Positions 34,610-43,833 of a stretch of DNA of 64,000 nt are shown here, one piece after another (position 1 is the first letter of the stretch; the number at the start of each line of letters is the position of its first letter). A program made the translations under genes and the position numbers. Source of the stretch: Tabrizicola piscis (GTDB lineage: Bacteria > Pseudomonadota > Alphaproteobacteria > Rhodobacterales > Rhodobacteraceae); NCBI RefSeq assembly GCF_003940805.1, contig NZ_CP034328.1:2276001-2340000 (forward strand), written 5' to 3'. The notes under the pieces were generated by a model. It saw only the letters and a list, made by a program, of their open reading frames with translations. It did no database searches and had not been told where the DNA came from.

Positions 34610-36832
34610 ATGGCAAATCCGCCCGTACCCGACATCATCTACACCAAGGTGGACGAAGCACCTCAGATCGCCTCGGCCTCGCTTCTGCCGATCATCCGGC
34701 ATTTTGCGTCGGCCGCAGGCGTTTCGGTCGGCACGAAGGACATTTCTCTGGCAGGCCGGATCATCGCGGCCTTTCCCGAAAAGCTGACCGCCGCACAGCG
34801 CCAGCCCGACGATCTGGCCGAACTGGGCGAGCTGGTGAAGACCCCGGTTGCCAACGTGATCAAGCTGCCGAACATCTCGGCCTCGGTCCCGCAGTTGGTG
34901 GCTGCATTGAAGGAACTGCAGTCGCAGGGCTATGACATCCCCGACTACCCTGAGGACCCGCAAAGCGACGAAGAAAAGGCGATCCGCGCGCGGTTTGACG
35001 CGATCAAGGGGTCAGCCGTGAACCCCGTCCTCCGCGAAGGCAACTCGGACCGGCGCGCGGCGATTGCCGTCAAGAACTACGCCAAGGCGAACCCGCATTC
35101 GATGGGGAAGTGGTCGCCTGACAGCAAGACCTGTGTGACCACCATGGCTTCGGGTGATTTCCGGTCGAATGAGACGTCGGCCACCCTGACAGCCGCGCAG
35201 GCCGGTGCCGCGCGGATCGAGCATGTGGCCAAGGATGGCACGGTGACGGTCCTGAAGGACAAGCTGTCCTATCCCGCGGGAACCGTGGTGGACGCCACTT
35301 TCATGTCGGCCACCGCACTGGAAACCTTTCTGGCTGAGCAGATCGAGGCGTCCAAGCGCATGGGTGTGCTGTTCTCGATCCATCTGAAGGCCACGATGAT
35401 GAAGGTCTCGGACCCGATCATCTTCGGCCACGCCGTGCGGCAGTTCCTGAAGCCGGTGTTCGACAAGCACGGCGCCGCGCTGGCGGCCGCAGGGGTTGAT
35501 CCGAACTCCGGCCTTGGTGCGCTGATGGACCGGGTGGCCGAGATGCCGAATGGTGCCGCCATCGCCAAGGACATCGCGGATGCGATGGCAGATCGTCCGC
35601 CGATGTATATGGTAAACTCCGACCGCGGGCTGACCAACCTGCATGTGCCGTCGGATGTGATCATCGACGCCTCGATCCCGGCACTGATCCGGGCGGGTGG
35701 CAAGGGCTATGGCCCGGATGGCAAGGCCGCCGATACCAACTGCGTCATCCCCGACAGCAGCTATGCCAGCGTTTATGACGAGGCGATCCGTTACTTCAAG
35801 GCCACCGGCGCGCTGGACCCTTCCACTGCAGGCACGGTGCAGAACGTCGGGCTGATGGCCCAGAAGGCCGAAGAATACGGGTCGCACCCCACCACATTCC
35901 TGATCCCGGCCGATGGCACGGTGCGCATGGTGCTGGCCAATGGCGACGTGCTGCACCGGCACACCGTGCAGGCGGGCGACATCTGGCGTGCCGCATCTAC
36001 CCGGCAAGCTGCCATCGAAGACTGGGTCAAACTGGCGATCTCGCGGCAGAAGGCGGAAGGCTGTCAGGCGGTCTTCTGGCTGGACGAAACCCGCGCCCAT
36101 GACGCGCAGCTGATCGCCTATGTCAAACCGATGCTGGCTGCGGCAGGTGTGGCGGACAAGTTCATAATCCTCGCCCCGCGTGAGGCGACGCGGCTTTCGC
36201 TGGAAACCATCCGCAGGGGCGAAAACTCTATCGCCATCAGCGGTAACGTGCTGCGCGACTATCTGACCGACCTGTTCCCGATCCTGGAGCTTGGGACGTC
36301 TGCCAAGATGCTGTCGATCGTCAAGCTGATGAACGGCGGCGGCATGTTCGAAACCGGCGCCGGCGGGTCAGCGCCGAAGCACGTTCAGCAGCTGGTTGAG
36401 GAAAACCACCTGCGCTGGGATTCGCTGGGCGAATTCTGTGCGCTGGGGGAAAGCCTGAAGTTCCTGGCCGAAGCCAAGGGCAACCCCAAGGCCCGCGTGC
36501 TTGGTGATGCCGTCGATGTGGCGACCCAAGGGGTGTTGGACAACAACCACTCACCGCTGCCCAAGGTCGGGCAGACCGACAACCGCGACAGCCACTTCTA
36601 CTTTGCGCTTTACTGGGCGCGCGCGCTTGCCGCACAGACGGTGGATGCCGATCTTGCCGGGCATTTCGCCCCCGTCGCCAAGGCCCTGACCGAAAACGAG
36701 GCGACTATCCTTGCCGAACTTGCGGCAGGACAGGGCAAGCCCGCGGATCTGGGCGGCTACTACCACACCGATGATGCCAAGGTTGCGGCGGTCATGCGCC
36801 CCTCGGCCACCTTCGCGAAGATCATCGGCTGA
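34610..36832 (+). CDS. icd: NADP-dependent isocitrate dehydrogenase, monomeric type
   Basis: 740 residues, the standard length of the monomeric enzyme, which is unrelated in size to the 45-kDa dimeric form. Start at [18 protein letters not shown], as is usual. Conserved segments include GNSDRRA near 143, NPHSMGKWS, and [14 protein letters not shown] near the C-terminus. It converts isocitrate to 2-oxoglutarate in the TCA cycle with NADP. It is a single-gene unit, with the GntR gene ending about 115 bases upstream and a strong hairpin after its stop. Confidence 0.96.
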   Translation: MANPPVPDIIYTKVDEAPQIASASLLPIIRHFASAAGVSVGTKDISLAGRIIAAFPEKLTAAQRQPDDLAELGELVKTPVANVIKLPNISASVPQLVAALKELQSQGYDIPDYPEDPQSDEEKAIRARFDAIKGSAVNPVLREGNSDRRAAIAVKNYAKANPHSMGKWSPDSKTCVTTMASGDFRSNETSATLTAAQAGAARIEHVAKDGTVTVLKDKLSYPAGTVVDATFMSATALETFLAEQIEASKRMGVLFSIHLKATMMKVSDPIIFGHAVRQFLKPVFDKHGAALAAAGVDPNSGLGALMDRVAEMPNGAAIAKDIADAMADRPPMYMVNSDRGLTNLHVPSDVIIDASIPALIRAGGKGYGPDGKAADTNCVIPDSSYASVYDEAIRYFKATGALDPSTAGTVQNVGLMAQKAEEYGSHPTTFLIPADGTVRMVLANGDVLHRHTVQAGDIWRAASTRQAAIEDWVKLAISRQKAEGCQAVFWLDETRAHDAQLIAYVKPMLAAAGVADKFIILAPREATRLSLETIRRGENSIAISGNVLRDYLTDLFPILELGTSAKMLSIVKLMNGGGMFETGAGGSAPKHVQQLVEENHLRWDSLGEFCALGESLKFLAEAKGNPKARVLGDAVDVATQGVLDNNHSPLPKVGQTDNRDSHFYFALYWARALAAQTVDADLAGHFAPVAKALTENEATILAELAAGQGKPADLGGYYHTDDAKVAAVMRPSATFAKIIG

Positions 36833-36839
36833 CACTGAC

Positions 36840-36871
36840 CGGTCGGCAGGGCCCCCGGGCCTTGCCGACCG
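36840..36871. terminator. Strong hairpin between convergent icd and tctA
   Basis: CGGTCGGCA and TGCCGACCG form a perfect 9-bp outer stem, extended by GC pairs inside. The 32-base structure fills the 40-base gap between the two stop codons. No T tract follows on either strand, so termination efficiency is uncertain, but its position suits a bidirectional transcription barrier. Confidence 0.6.
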
Positions 36872-36872
36872 C

Positions 36873-38348
36873 CTACGCTGCGCGTTTGCGCATCACCCGC
36901 ACAATCGGCGCGATCAGGGCGAAAAGAACCGCCACCAGCAGCATGGCTGCAATCGGACGTTCCACAAAGATCATCGGGCTGCCCAGCGACAGCAGCAGCG
37001 ACTGGCGGAGCGAGGTTTCCATCAGCGGTGCCAGCACCAACGCCAGCACCAGCGGCGCGCGGGGAATGTCCAGCTTCATCATCAGCCAGCCCAAGAGGCC
37101 GAAGACGATGCACATCCAGACCGTCGCCATGCTCAGCGTCGCGGCGTAGGCCCCGACCAGCGAGATCACGAGGATCCCCGGTGCAAGGTAGACGTAAGGG
37201 ATGCGCAGCAGTGCCGCGAAAAGCGGGGCCATCGGCAGGTTCAGGACCAGGAGGAAGATGTTGCCCAGCACCATCGAGGCGATCAGCCCCCAGACCAGCG
37301 CGCTTTCCTGCGTCATCAGCATGGGCCCCGGCTTGATCCCGTGCAGGATCAGCGCGGCCAGCAGCACCGCTGAGCTGGCCGACCCCGGAATCCCCAGCGA
37401 CAGCATCGGGATCAGCGCACCATGGGCAGCGGCGTTGTTGGCCGATTCCGCCGCGGCCAGCCCGTCAATGGCACCCGTGCCAAAGCGTTCCGGGTTTTTG
37501 GAAAACTTGCGCTCGGTCAGGTAGGACAGAAGCGAGGCAACCGATGCCCCCGCCCCGGGCATGATCCCGACGAAGAGCCCGATGAACCCGCCGCGCAGGA
37601 TGGAAAACCGGCAGGTCGCCCAATCTTCGGCGGTCAACCACATGTCTTTCAGCCGTGTCCGGATCGGCTCGATCTTGTCACTGCGCTCCAGCGAAGTCAG
37701 GACCTCGGCGATGCCGAAAACGCCGATGGCAACGGGGATGAAGTCGATCCCTTGATACAACGCCGGAATCCCGAAATTCAGTCTGGGCGCCCCGGTCAGG
37801 GGATCCACCCCGATCAATGCGATGGTCAGGCCAAGCACCCCGGCCAGAAGCGACCGGATCGGCACTTCGCCAAGGCTGCCAACCGCAATGACGCCAAGGG
37901 CCGCTAGCAGGAAATACTCCGGCGCGTTGAACTTCAGCCCGATGCTGGCAAGGGGCGGGGTGATGACGGCCACCGCCATCACCGCACCAAGGCCGGCGAT
38001 GAACGACCCGATGGCGGCAATCGCAAGCGCTGCCCCCGCCCGGCCCTTGCGCGCCATGGCATGACCGTCCATCGCCGTCATCACGCCAGACGCCTCACCC
38101 GGGACGTTGATGAGAACGGATGTCAGAGTACCGCCGTATTGGCCGCCATACATGATGCCAGCCAGCATCATGATTGCCGTCACCGGCTCCAGCCCGAAGG
38201 TCAGCGGCAGAAGCAGCGCCATCCCGGCAGCCGGGCCGACACCCGGAAGAGCACCGACGATCTGACCGACCAGCACGCCAACAAAGATGAACAGCAGGTT
38301 CTCGGCCTGTAGTGCGACAGAAAACCCTTGCAGCAGCGCGTCAATCAT
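36873..38348 (-). CDS. tctA: Tripartite tricarboxylate transporter, large membrane subunit TctA
   Basis: 491 residues from the ATG giving MIDALLQGFSVALQAENLL, the normal TctA start; the frame extends 26 codons upstream into the tctB end without a reason to use it. It has about eleven or twelve hydrophobic helices and the TctA signatures GALPGVGPAAGMALLLP near 33 and GAGASVASLLSYL in the second half. It forms the main translocation channel of a TTT system with TctB and the periplasmic TctC, driven by ion gradients. Confidence 0.94.
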   Translation of the reverse strand: MIDALLQGFSVALQAENLLFIFVGVLVGQIVGALPGVGPAAGMALLLPLTFGLEPVTAIMMLAGIMYGGQYGGTLTSVLINVPGEASGVMTAMDGHAMARKGRAGAALAIAAIGSFIAGLGAVMAVAVITPPLASIGLKFNAPEYFLLAALGVIAVGSLGEVPIRSLLAGVLGLTIALIGVDPLTGAPRLNFGIPALYQGIDFIPVAIGVFGIAEVLTSLERSDKIEPIRTRLKDMWLTAEDWATCRFSILRGGFIGLFVGIMPGAGASVASLLSYLTERKFSKNPERFGTGAIDGLAAAESANNAAAHGALIPMLSLGIPGSASSAVLLAALILHGIKPGPMLMTQESALVWGLIASMVLGNIFLLVLNLPMAPLFAALLRIPYVYLAPGILVISLVGAYAATLSMATVWMCIVFGLLGWLMMKLDIPRAPLVLALVLAPLMETSLRQSLLLSLGSPMIFVERPIAAMLLVAVLFALIAPIVRVMRKRAA

Positions 38349-38373
38349 TCGCCAGCGTCCCCGAATTCGACAG

Positions 38374-38826
38374 TCATTGGAAGAACGGTGCCGGCAGGGG
38401 CACGCCAAGCCAGCGCGCAAAGACACCTTCGATGCCCACGACCACGATCACAGTGGTCATGAGAGAGGGCAGAAGCGCAGCCCGCAGCACGACCAGCAGC
38501 AGAAATGGCATGAACAGAGCCGCTGCCGGAACCATGCCCAGCGTCGGGACAAGCAGCGCCATCACAACCAGACCGGCCATCGCTGCAAGCACCCGGCGCG
38601 TGCCCCGGGCATCTGGCAGGTCCGGCGCACCCGCATCGGTGCCCCGCCACTGCGTCAGCAGCAGGGCAAGTGACAGGATCACCGCCGCCCCAGCCAGCCA
38701 GCCCGGAAAGAAGCGCGCACCGGGGGTGAAGCCGTCCCAGAACCGAAGTCCCGTCGTTCCAAGCATCACGCCTGCGGCGAGGCAGATCATGAAAATCGCG
38801 GGAACCGCTTGCAGAAACCGCATCAT
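38374..38826 (-). CDS. tctB: Tripartite tricarboxylate transporter, small membrane subunit TctB
   Basis: 150 residues with four hydrophobic helices (for example AIFMICLAAGVMLG and VLAAMAGLVVMALLV), characteristic of the poorly conserved TctB subunit. It lies between tctC and tctA in the usual order, with 25-27 base gaps. Two adjacent ATG codons can start it; GAGG lies five bases before the first. Confidence 0.88.
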   Translation of the reverse strand: MMRFLQAVPAIFMICLAAGVMLGTTGLRFWDGFTPGARFFPGWLAGAAVILSLALLLTQWRGTDAGAPDLPDARGTRRVLAAMAGLVVMALLVPTLGMVPAAALFMPFLLLVVLRAALLPSLMTTVIVVVGIEGVFARWLGVPLPAPFFQ

Positions 38827-38853
38827 GACTGCCTCGCCTCCGTCGTATTGGCC

Positions 38854-39825
38854 TTAATTCGCCAGGCCGATCTGTTTCAGCACTTCGCGGAAGGTTTCCT
38901 GCTCGGCCGCGAAATAGGTCTTGGCGTCGTCAAGAGCGTAGAAGTTGCCAAGCTGCACGTTGGCCGCAAGCCCATCCTTCCAGCGCTGCGTTTCTGTCGC
39001 CTGGCGGAACTTGTCAGCCCACCACGCAGCCACCGCCGGATCAAGGCCGGGCGGGCCGCCAACGCCCCAGAACTGGGTATAGACGACATCGACACCCTGT
39101 TCGGTGGCTGTCGGAATATCCGCCAAGGCCGGTTCGGGCCGACGTTCGGCCGACAGGATTGCCAGCGGCTTGGCCGTACCCGCTGCAATCTGCTCCATCC
39201 CTTCGGACAGCGTGGCGAAGTGCAGCTCGACGTTGCCGCCAAGGAAGGTTGCCCGTGCCGCACCGCCGCTTTCGTGTGGGATGTAGGTCATGGTGATCCC
39301 GGCAGCCTTTTCCACCAGCCCGGTCGCCACATGGTCATTGCCGCCCGAAGCACCGCCTGCCACGCGCACAGCGCCGGGGTTGGCCGTGGCATGGGCCACC
39401 ATGTCCTGCAGGCCGGTCCATTCGCTGGTCGGCGTGGTCAGAAGCATCAGTTCCGACTGGATGAAGCCCGCAATCGGCGTGATCTGGTCGATGACCGAGG
39501 GCGTTCCCTGCACGATGGGCGTCGTGAATACGGGTGAGGCCAGCGTCAGCAGCGTATTCTCATCGCCCGGCAGGCCAAGCACATGGTTGTAGGCGTTGGA
39601 ATGCCCCGCGCCGCTGCGGTTCTGGATGACGATCGGGTTTTCCACGATGCCTTCCTCATTCATGATCTGCGCGATAGTGCGCATGATCACGTCGGGCGAT
39701 CCGCCGGCCCCCGCCCCCACGGTGAATTCGATAGGGCCTTCCGGGGCGCGCATGTCTTGTGCCGTCGCGGCGGCGCAGGAAAGCCCCAGCGCGACCACGG
39801 CACCTAGTGTCAGCTTCATGTTCAT
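38854..39825 (-). CDS. tctC: Tripartite tricarboxylate transporter, periplasmic binding protein TctC (Bug family)
   Basis: 323 residues. The second in-frame ATG is preferred because GGGAGG sits eight bases before it but only two before the first. A signal peptide (MNMKLTLGAVVALGLSCAAATAQ) precedes a Bug-type binding fold with IEFTVGAGAGGSPDVIMR. It binds a carboxylate in the periplasm for TctAB. The gene upstream (dihydroxyphthalate decarboxylase-like) suggests an aromatic or tricarboxylic acid, but the ligand is not readable from sequence. Confidence 0.92.
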   Translation of the reverse strand: MNMKLTLGAVVALGLSCAAATAQDMRAPEGPIEFTVGAGAGGSPDVIMRTIAQIMNEEGIVENPIVIQNRSGAGHSNAYNHVLGLPGDENTLLTLASPVFTTPIVQGTPSVIDQITPIAGFIQSELMLLTTPTSEWTGLQDMVAHATANPGAVRVAGGASGGNDHVATGLVEKAAGITMTYIPHESGGAARATFLGGNVELHFATLSEGMEQIAAGTAKPLAILSAERRPEPALADIPTATEQGVDVVYTQFWGVGGPPGLDPAVAAWWADKFRQATETQRWKDGLAANVQLGNFYALDDAKTYFAAEQETFREVLKQIGLAN

Positions 39826-39887
39826 TGCCATCTCCTCCCAAAGACTGCGGTGGTTTCAGTTGCGTTTGGCACCCCGAGGGCTGCCGG

Positions 39888-40874
39888 TCATGTGTCCAGA
39901 AGGTCTGGACAGAACAGCTCGTCCGGCGTGACTGCACGGCGCGAAAGGTGCTGTTCGATCGAATATCTGCAGGCGGTCTGAAGCTCGGGCACAGCAGCGC
40001 GATAGCCATAAGGCCAGTAGTTCCGCCCCATGGCCCCCCGCGTCCGCTCCATCGCTTCATTCAGCCACGGCAGGCTTAGCCGATTTGCCGACCCAAGCCA
40101 TACTTCTTCCAACCGCGCCAATGCCATGTCGCGGGCCGTGCTGAAGGCATCGAACAGGGCGCGGGGCAGGGTGGGGTGCGCTTCGACCAGTGTCTTTCGC
40201 ACCGCTAGCAGGTGCATGATCGGAAAGAACCCGGTGCGGCGGTGATAGTCTTCTTCGGCCGCGGCGAAATCCGGCAGGATGCGCACGATCCGCGGGTCCC
40301 CGTCCAGAAAGGCGCGCGGCGGGCTGGGGGCCATCAGCGCGTCGATCTGCCCGGCAAGCAGCAGGTCCTGCAACGTCTCACCTGCGACAATCGGGGTGAT
40401 CGACAGCGACGGGGGGGCATCCAGTTCCAGACGCTCGTGTCGCACGCCCTTGTCCAGGGCTCCGGTCCGCCAGATGACATCGGATGCGTCGATCCCGTGG
40501 TCATCCTTCAGGATACCCCGCATCCATAGGGCGGCAGTCATCTGATATTCCGGCACCCCGACGATGCGACCCTTCAGGTCGGCCAACGAACGGATGCCAC
40601 TGTCCGCCCGCGCGAAGAAACCGTTGTGGCGGAACGCCCGCGCCAGAAACACCGGGATCGCGGTGTAGGCACTGGTCCCCCGCGACACCTGCAGCAGGTA
40701 GCTGGACAGCGACAGCTCGGTCACGTCAAACCGCGCCTCGTTCACTGCTATGGGGAACAGTTGGGTGGTCGGCAGGACATGCGATTCGACCTCGAACCCC
40801 TGGACCGGGACTTCCTTGTTCAGGACCGGCAGCGCCCTGTCATGGTCCCATGAGGCAAGTGTCAGCCGGGGCAT
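39888..40874 (-). CDS. 4,5-dihydroxyphthalate decarboxylase-like protein (NMT1-fold, no signal peptide)
   Basis: 328 residues. The protein begins MPRLTLASWDHDRALPVL with no export signal and matches the Pht5-type 4,5-dihydroxyphthalate decarboxylase family, which has a periplasmic-binding-protein-like fold but works in the cytoplasm. Typical segments include FDVTELSLSSYL, LKGRIVGVPEYQMTA and FFPIMHL. Many homologues carry this name without proof. It lies about 60 bases upstream of tctC on the same strand and is divergent from the LysR gene, so a link with the imported carboxylate is likely. Confidence 0.8.
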   Translation of the reverse strand: MPRLTLASWDHDRALPVLNKEVPVQGFEVESHVLPTTQLFPIAVNEARFDVTELSLSSYLLQVSRGTSAYTAIPVFLARAFRHNGFFARADSGIRSLADLKGRIVGVPEYQMTAALWMRGILKDDHGIDASDVIWRTGALDKGVRHERLELDAPPSLSITPIVAGETLQDLLLAGQIDALMAPSPPRAFLDGDPRIVRILPDFAAAEEDYHRRTGFFPIMHLLAVRKTLVEAHPTLPRALFDAFSTARDMALARLEEVWLGSANRLSLPWLNEAMERTRGAMGRNYWPYGYRAAVPELQTACRYSIEQHLSRRAVTPDELFCPDLLDT

Positions 40875-41111
40875 GTCAGCAGGCCTCCGACATGCGGCAC
40901 ATGCAAACGACCACGGTTGCGCTCAAAGTGACCTGATCGGATGCCATGAATTGTTTCGCCTTACCCAAACCTGTGCAACTGCGGGCATCTCTGTCGACGC
41001 CGATGCAGGCAACGAAGATGGGTCAGCATCAAGGCTTGGACAATCGGTGAATGTTGACAGCAGCTTTGCATATCCTGCACACCAGAGCAGCCACTAGATG
41101 GGGGGAGCACC

Positions 41112-42071
41112 ATGGGACGATCAAAGATTGTTGGGGCTTTGCCGCGCATGCCCTTGGAAGTCTTGCGCTATGTCGTGCTTATTGCGGAACACGGGTCGTC
41201 GCTTGCAGCCGCGCATATCGTGAACCTGACCGCGTCAAGCCTAAGCCGGAAGATCGCGCTTCTGGAACATGAACTTGGCGTCACCCTCTTTGAACGCCAT
41301 TCGCGGGGGATGCGGCTGACACTCACGGGCAATCTGGTGGCCGATGCCGCGCGCCAGATGCTGCAACGCATGGAAAGACTCGCCGCCGATATCGACGAGG
41401 TGGAATCCGTAGGCCAGGGGTCGGTCCGGATCCATGTGTCGCAATCGCTGGTCGAACGGTTCCTGATGCCCTGCCTGATCCGGACGGCACGGACATATCC
41501 CCACATGAAGACCTACCTGCACATCGCAGCCGGCCGGCAGGCCGAGCGCGCGTTGGTCCATGATCTTGCCGACTTCGCGCTGGTCGTCACCGCCCCCAAT
41601 CACCCCGATATCGAAATTGTGGCCGAACGTCCCAACCGCATCGTCGCCGTCGTCAGCCCCGGGCATCCGCTGGCGGGCACCACAACGATCACTGCCGCCG
41701 ACCTGCTGGCGATGCCCTTCGCCGCGATGCCGGCCAGCTATACCAGCCGGGTGGCCTTTGACACGATCGTCCCCTCAGAGCATCGGGACGGGCAGCCCCA
41801 GATGACGGCGAATTCAATCCCCGCTCTCAAGGCCTATGCCCGGTCAGGCATCGGCATCGCCGTCATGCCCGAGGTCGCGATCTGGGACGAAGACCGTGAC
41901 GGTGATCTGCTGCCGATCGAGATCCTGGGGCTTGATGGCACGTCGACTCGCATGTGCCTTTGCCGTCGCAAGTCACGTAGTCTCGGGCCATCGGCCGAGC
42001 GTTTTCTTGCGACCCTTGTCGAAGAGTTTCAGGCCAGCCCGACAGGCCGTCCGATGGAAGCAGCGGGGTAG
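41112..42071 (+). CDS. LysR family transcriptional regulator
   Basis: 319 residues after a GGGGGGAG ribosome site. The N-terminal helix-turn-helix reads SSLAAAHIVNLTASSLSRKI (about 33-52), followed by the LysR linker helix and a type-2 periplasmic-binding effector domain. It is divergent from the decarboxylase-like/tctCBA genes across a 237-base gap, the standard arrangement for LysR control of the opposite operon. I could not pick out a convincing T-N11-A box in the gap. Confidence 0.92.
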   Translation: MGRSKIVGALPRMPLEVLRYVVLIAEHGSSLAAAHIVNLTASSLSRKIALLEHELGVTLFERHSRGMRLTLTGNLVADAARQMLQRMERLAADIDEVESVGQGSVRIHVSQSLVERFLMPCLIRTARTYPHMKTYLHIAAGRQAERALVHDLADFALVVTAPNHPDIEIVAERPNRIVAVVSPGHPLAGTTTITAADLLAMPFAAMPASYTSRVAFDTIVPSEHRDGQPQMTANSIPALKAYARSGIGIAVMPEVAIWDEDRDGDLLPIEILGLDGTSTRMCLCRRKSRSLGPSAERFLATLVEEFQASPTGRPMEAAG

Positions 42072-42085
42072 GCCGCAGCCTTTGG

Positions 42086-43009
42086 TCAGGGCACTGCCCC
42101 TACGGCGGTTCGGACCAAAGCGCCCGGTCCAGCAATCACTCGAGCGGCCAGAGAGGTTCCGGCAGCAACCGCTTCGGACAGGTTTGCGTTGGTCAGAAAG
42201 CTGGCAAGGAAGCCAGCGTTAAAGCTGTCTCCGGCTGCCGTGGTGTCCACCACGGGGGCGCTAGGGACTGGCACCGGATGACGTTCGGCATGGCCAGCAT
42301 GCAGGGTCACAACGGGCATCGGACCATCCTTGACCACGACAAGCGTTGACCCGGACCCCGCATAGCGATGCGCCGTGGCCACGGGATCGGGATCGCCAAA
42401 GTGGCGCGCCTCGTCTTCGTGGGACGGCAGCACGATGTCGGCAGCCGCCGCCATGGCAGAGATTGATTGCAGCATCGTCGGGGCGTCGCTCCAAAGCCCG
42501 GGGCGAATGTTCGGATCGAACGCCACCTTGCTGCCCGCCGCCCGCGCGCGGGCCAAAGATGCCATCAGCCGCACCCTCGCCTCGGCCGAGAGGATCGCCA
42601 AGGTGATCCCGGACAGATAGATCAGGTCCGCCCCGTCAAGGGCTGACCACAGCCGATCCGCATCTTCCGCCAGAAGGCGCGCTGCAGAAGTGGACCGCCA
42701 GTAGGCAAAGCTGCGTTCGCCATTGGTCAGTTGGATCACATACAGGCCCACGCTGCGCCCCGGCACCCGCTGGACCGTGTCGGTCAAGATGCCCTCGGCC
42801 GTCATGAAGCCAACCATCTGGTCGGACATGCCATCCGTTCCCACCGCCGAAAGGTAGGAAACCGTTGCTGTCGCCGGCAGAAGGCGGCGCAAGTACCAGG
42901 CGGTGTTGAAAGTGTCGCCGGCAAAACCCATGGCAAACTGACCGTTTGAGGTTGGGGCAAACTCCACCATGCATTCCCCGATGGAGACGACCCGCACCTT
43001 ACCCCTCAT
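42086..43009 (-). CDS. kdgK: 2-dehydro-3-deoxygluconokinase (PfkB family)
   Basis: 307 residues from the ATG giving MRGKVRVVSIGECMVEF; this start overlaps the end of the gntR gene by 11 bases. It has the PfkB signatures GFAGDTFNTAWYL near 30 and DTTAAGDSFNAGF near 253, the latter with the catalytic aspartate. It phosphorylates 2-keto-3-deoxygluconate to KDPG, the step that joins the hexuronate genes downstream on the other strand to the Entner-Doudoroff pathway. The KDPG aldolase is not in the window. Confidence 0.9.
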   Translation of the reverse strand: MRGKVRVVSIGECMVEFAPTSNGQFAMGFAGDTFNTAWYLRRLLPATATVSYLSAVGTDGMSDQMVGFMTAEGILTDTVQRVPGRSVGLYVIQLTNGERSFAYWRSTSAARLLAEDADRLWSALDGADLIYLSGITLAILSAEARVRLMASLARARAAGSKVAFDPNIRPGLWSDAPTMLQSISAMAAAADIVLPSHEDEARHFGDPDPVATAHRYAGSGSTLVVVKDGPMPVVTLHAGHAERHPVPVPSAPVVDTTAAGDSFNAGFLASFLTNANLSEAVAAGTSLAARVIAGPGALVRTAVGAVP

Positions 43010-43697
43010 CCGCAAAGTAGGCGGCGTTCTCGGCGCGGATGCGGACAATCTGGTCAAGGATGCGCGACAGGTGGACCCGCACCATTTCCGCCGCCCGTTC
43101 TTCGTTGCGTGATCGGATCGCAGCCAGAATGTCCTTGTGTTCCTGAAACGCGCGTTCCGAGGCAAAGGACAGCGACAGGAACCGGACGCGGTCCATATGC
43201 GACTTCATCTCGCGTGCGGTTTCCCAGGCAAAGCCTGTTCCCGACCGTTCGCAGATTTCCCGATGGAATAGGTCGTCCAGGTCATGAAATGCCGCCGGAT
43301 CGCGCGCCGCTACCGCACGGGCCTGTTGATCTATGATCGCCTCGATGGCGGCAAAGTCATCTTCCGTCAGCGTCTTGCAGGCGACCCGTGCCGTTTCCGC
43401 CTCGATCGAAAGGCGGATGAACCGGGCCTGCATCACCGCACGTTCGGAAATCGCCGAAACGGTGGTGGCGCGTTGCGGGCGGATGGAAATGAAGCCCAGC
43501 TTTGACAGGCGGTAGAAGGCATCGCGCACGGGCTGGCGTGATACGCCAAGGGCGCGGGCAACGTCGAACTCTGAAAGCTTGGTGCCGGGGGGAAGTTCAA
43601 GCCGCAGGATCTGGCGGTGCAGCTCTTCAAAGACCGAATCCGCGATCGAAGACCGCTGGATCGGCTCCAACATGCTTAGCGCCCCGTTGCCCGGCAT
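42999..43697 (-). CDS. GntR family regulator (FCD), hexuronate regulon candidate
   Basis: 232 residues after GGGGAGG. The winged helix is SEFDVARALGVSRQPVRDAF (about 42-61), and the FCD domain carries metal-ligand-type histidines (DLDDLFHREICE). It is cotranscribed with kdgK and divergent from uxaC, the placement typical of UxuR/ExuR-like repressors that respond to uronate intermediates. A site matching TnGTnnACnA lies in the divergent gap at 43763-43772. Confidence 0.92.
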   Translation of the reverse strand: MPGNGALSMLEPIQRSSIADSVFEELHRQILRLELPPGTKLSEFDVARALGVSRQPVRDAFYRLSKLGFISIRPQRATTVSAISERAVMQARFIRLSIEAETARVACKTLTEDDFAAIEAIIDQQARAVAARDPAAFHDLDDLFHREICERSGTGFAWETAREMKSHMDRVRFLSLSFASERAFQEHKDILAAIRSRNEERAAEMVRVHLSRILDQIVRIRAENAAYFADEG

Positions 43698-43762
43698 TCC
43701 CGAACCTCCCCTGTGCCTGCCGTCACCGTAGTCGCGGCCCGCTTGGGCGGCAACTGGAATAT

Positions 43763-43772
43763 TAGTTGACTA
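43763..43772. promoter_or_regulatory. Candidate GntR/UxuR-type operator between gntR and uxaC
   Basis: TAGTTGACTA fits the T-N-G-T-N2-A-C-N-A pattern seen in UxuR-type operators such as TGGTATACCA. It is in the AT-rich middle of the divergent gap (43755-43790), 66 bases upstream of the gntR start and about 60 before uxaC, and overlaps a TTGACT that could serve as a -35 box for uxaC. Only one copy is evident. Confidence 0.5.
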
Positions 43773-43833
43773 GCATAAATTCTTTTCGCAATGTGACGAC
43801 CAACCAATGCTTCTGCGCCGGGGGAGGGCGACA

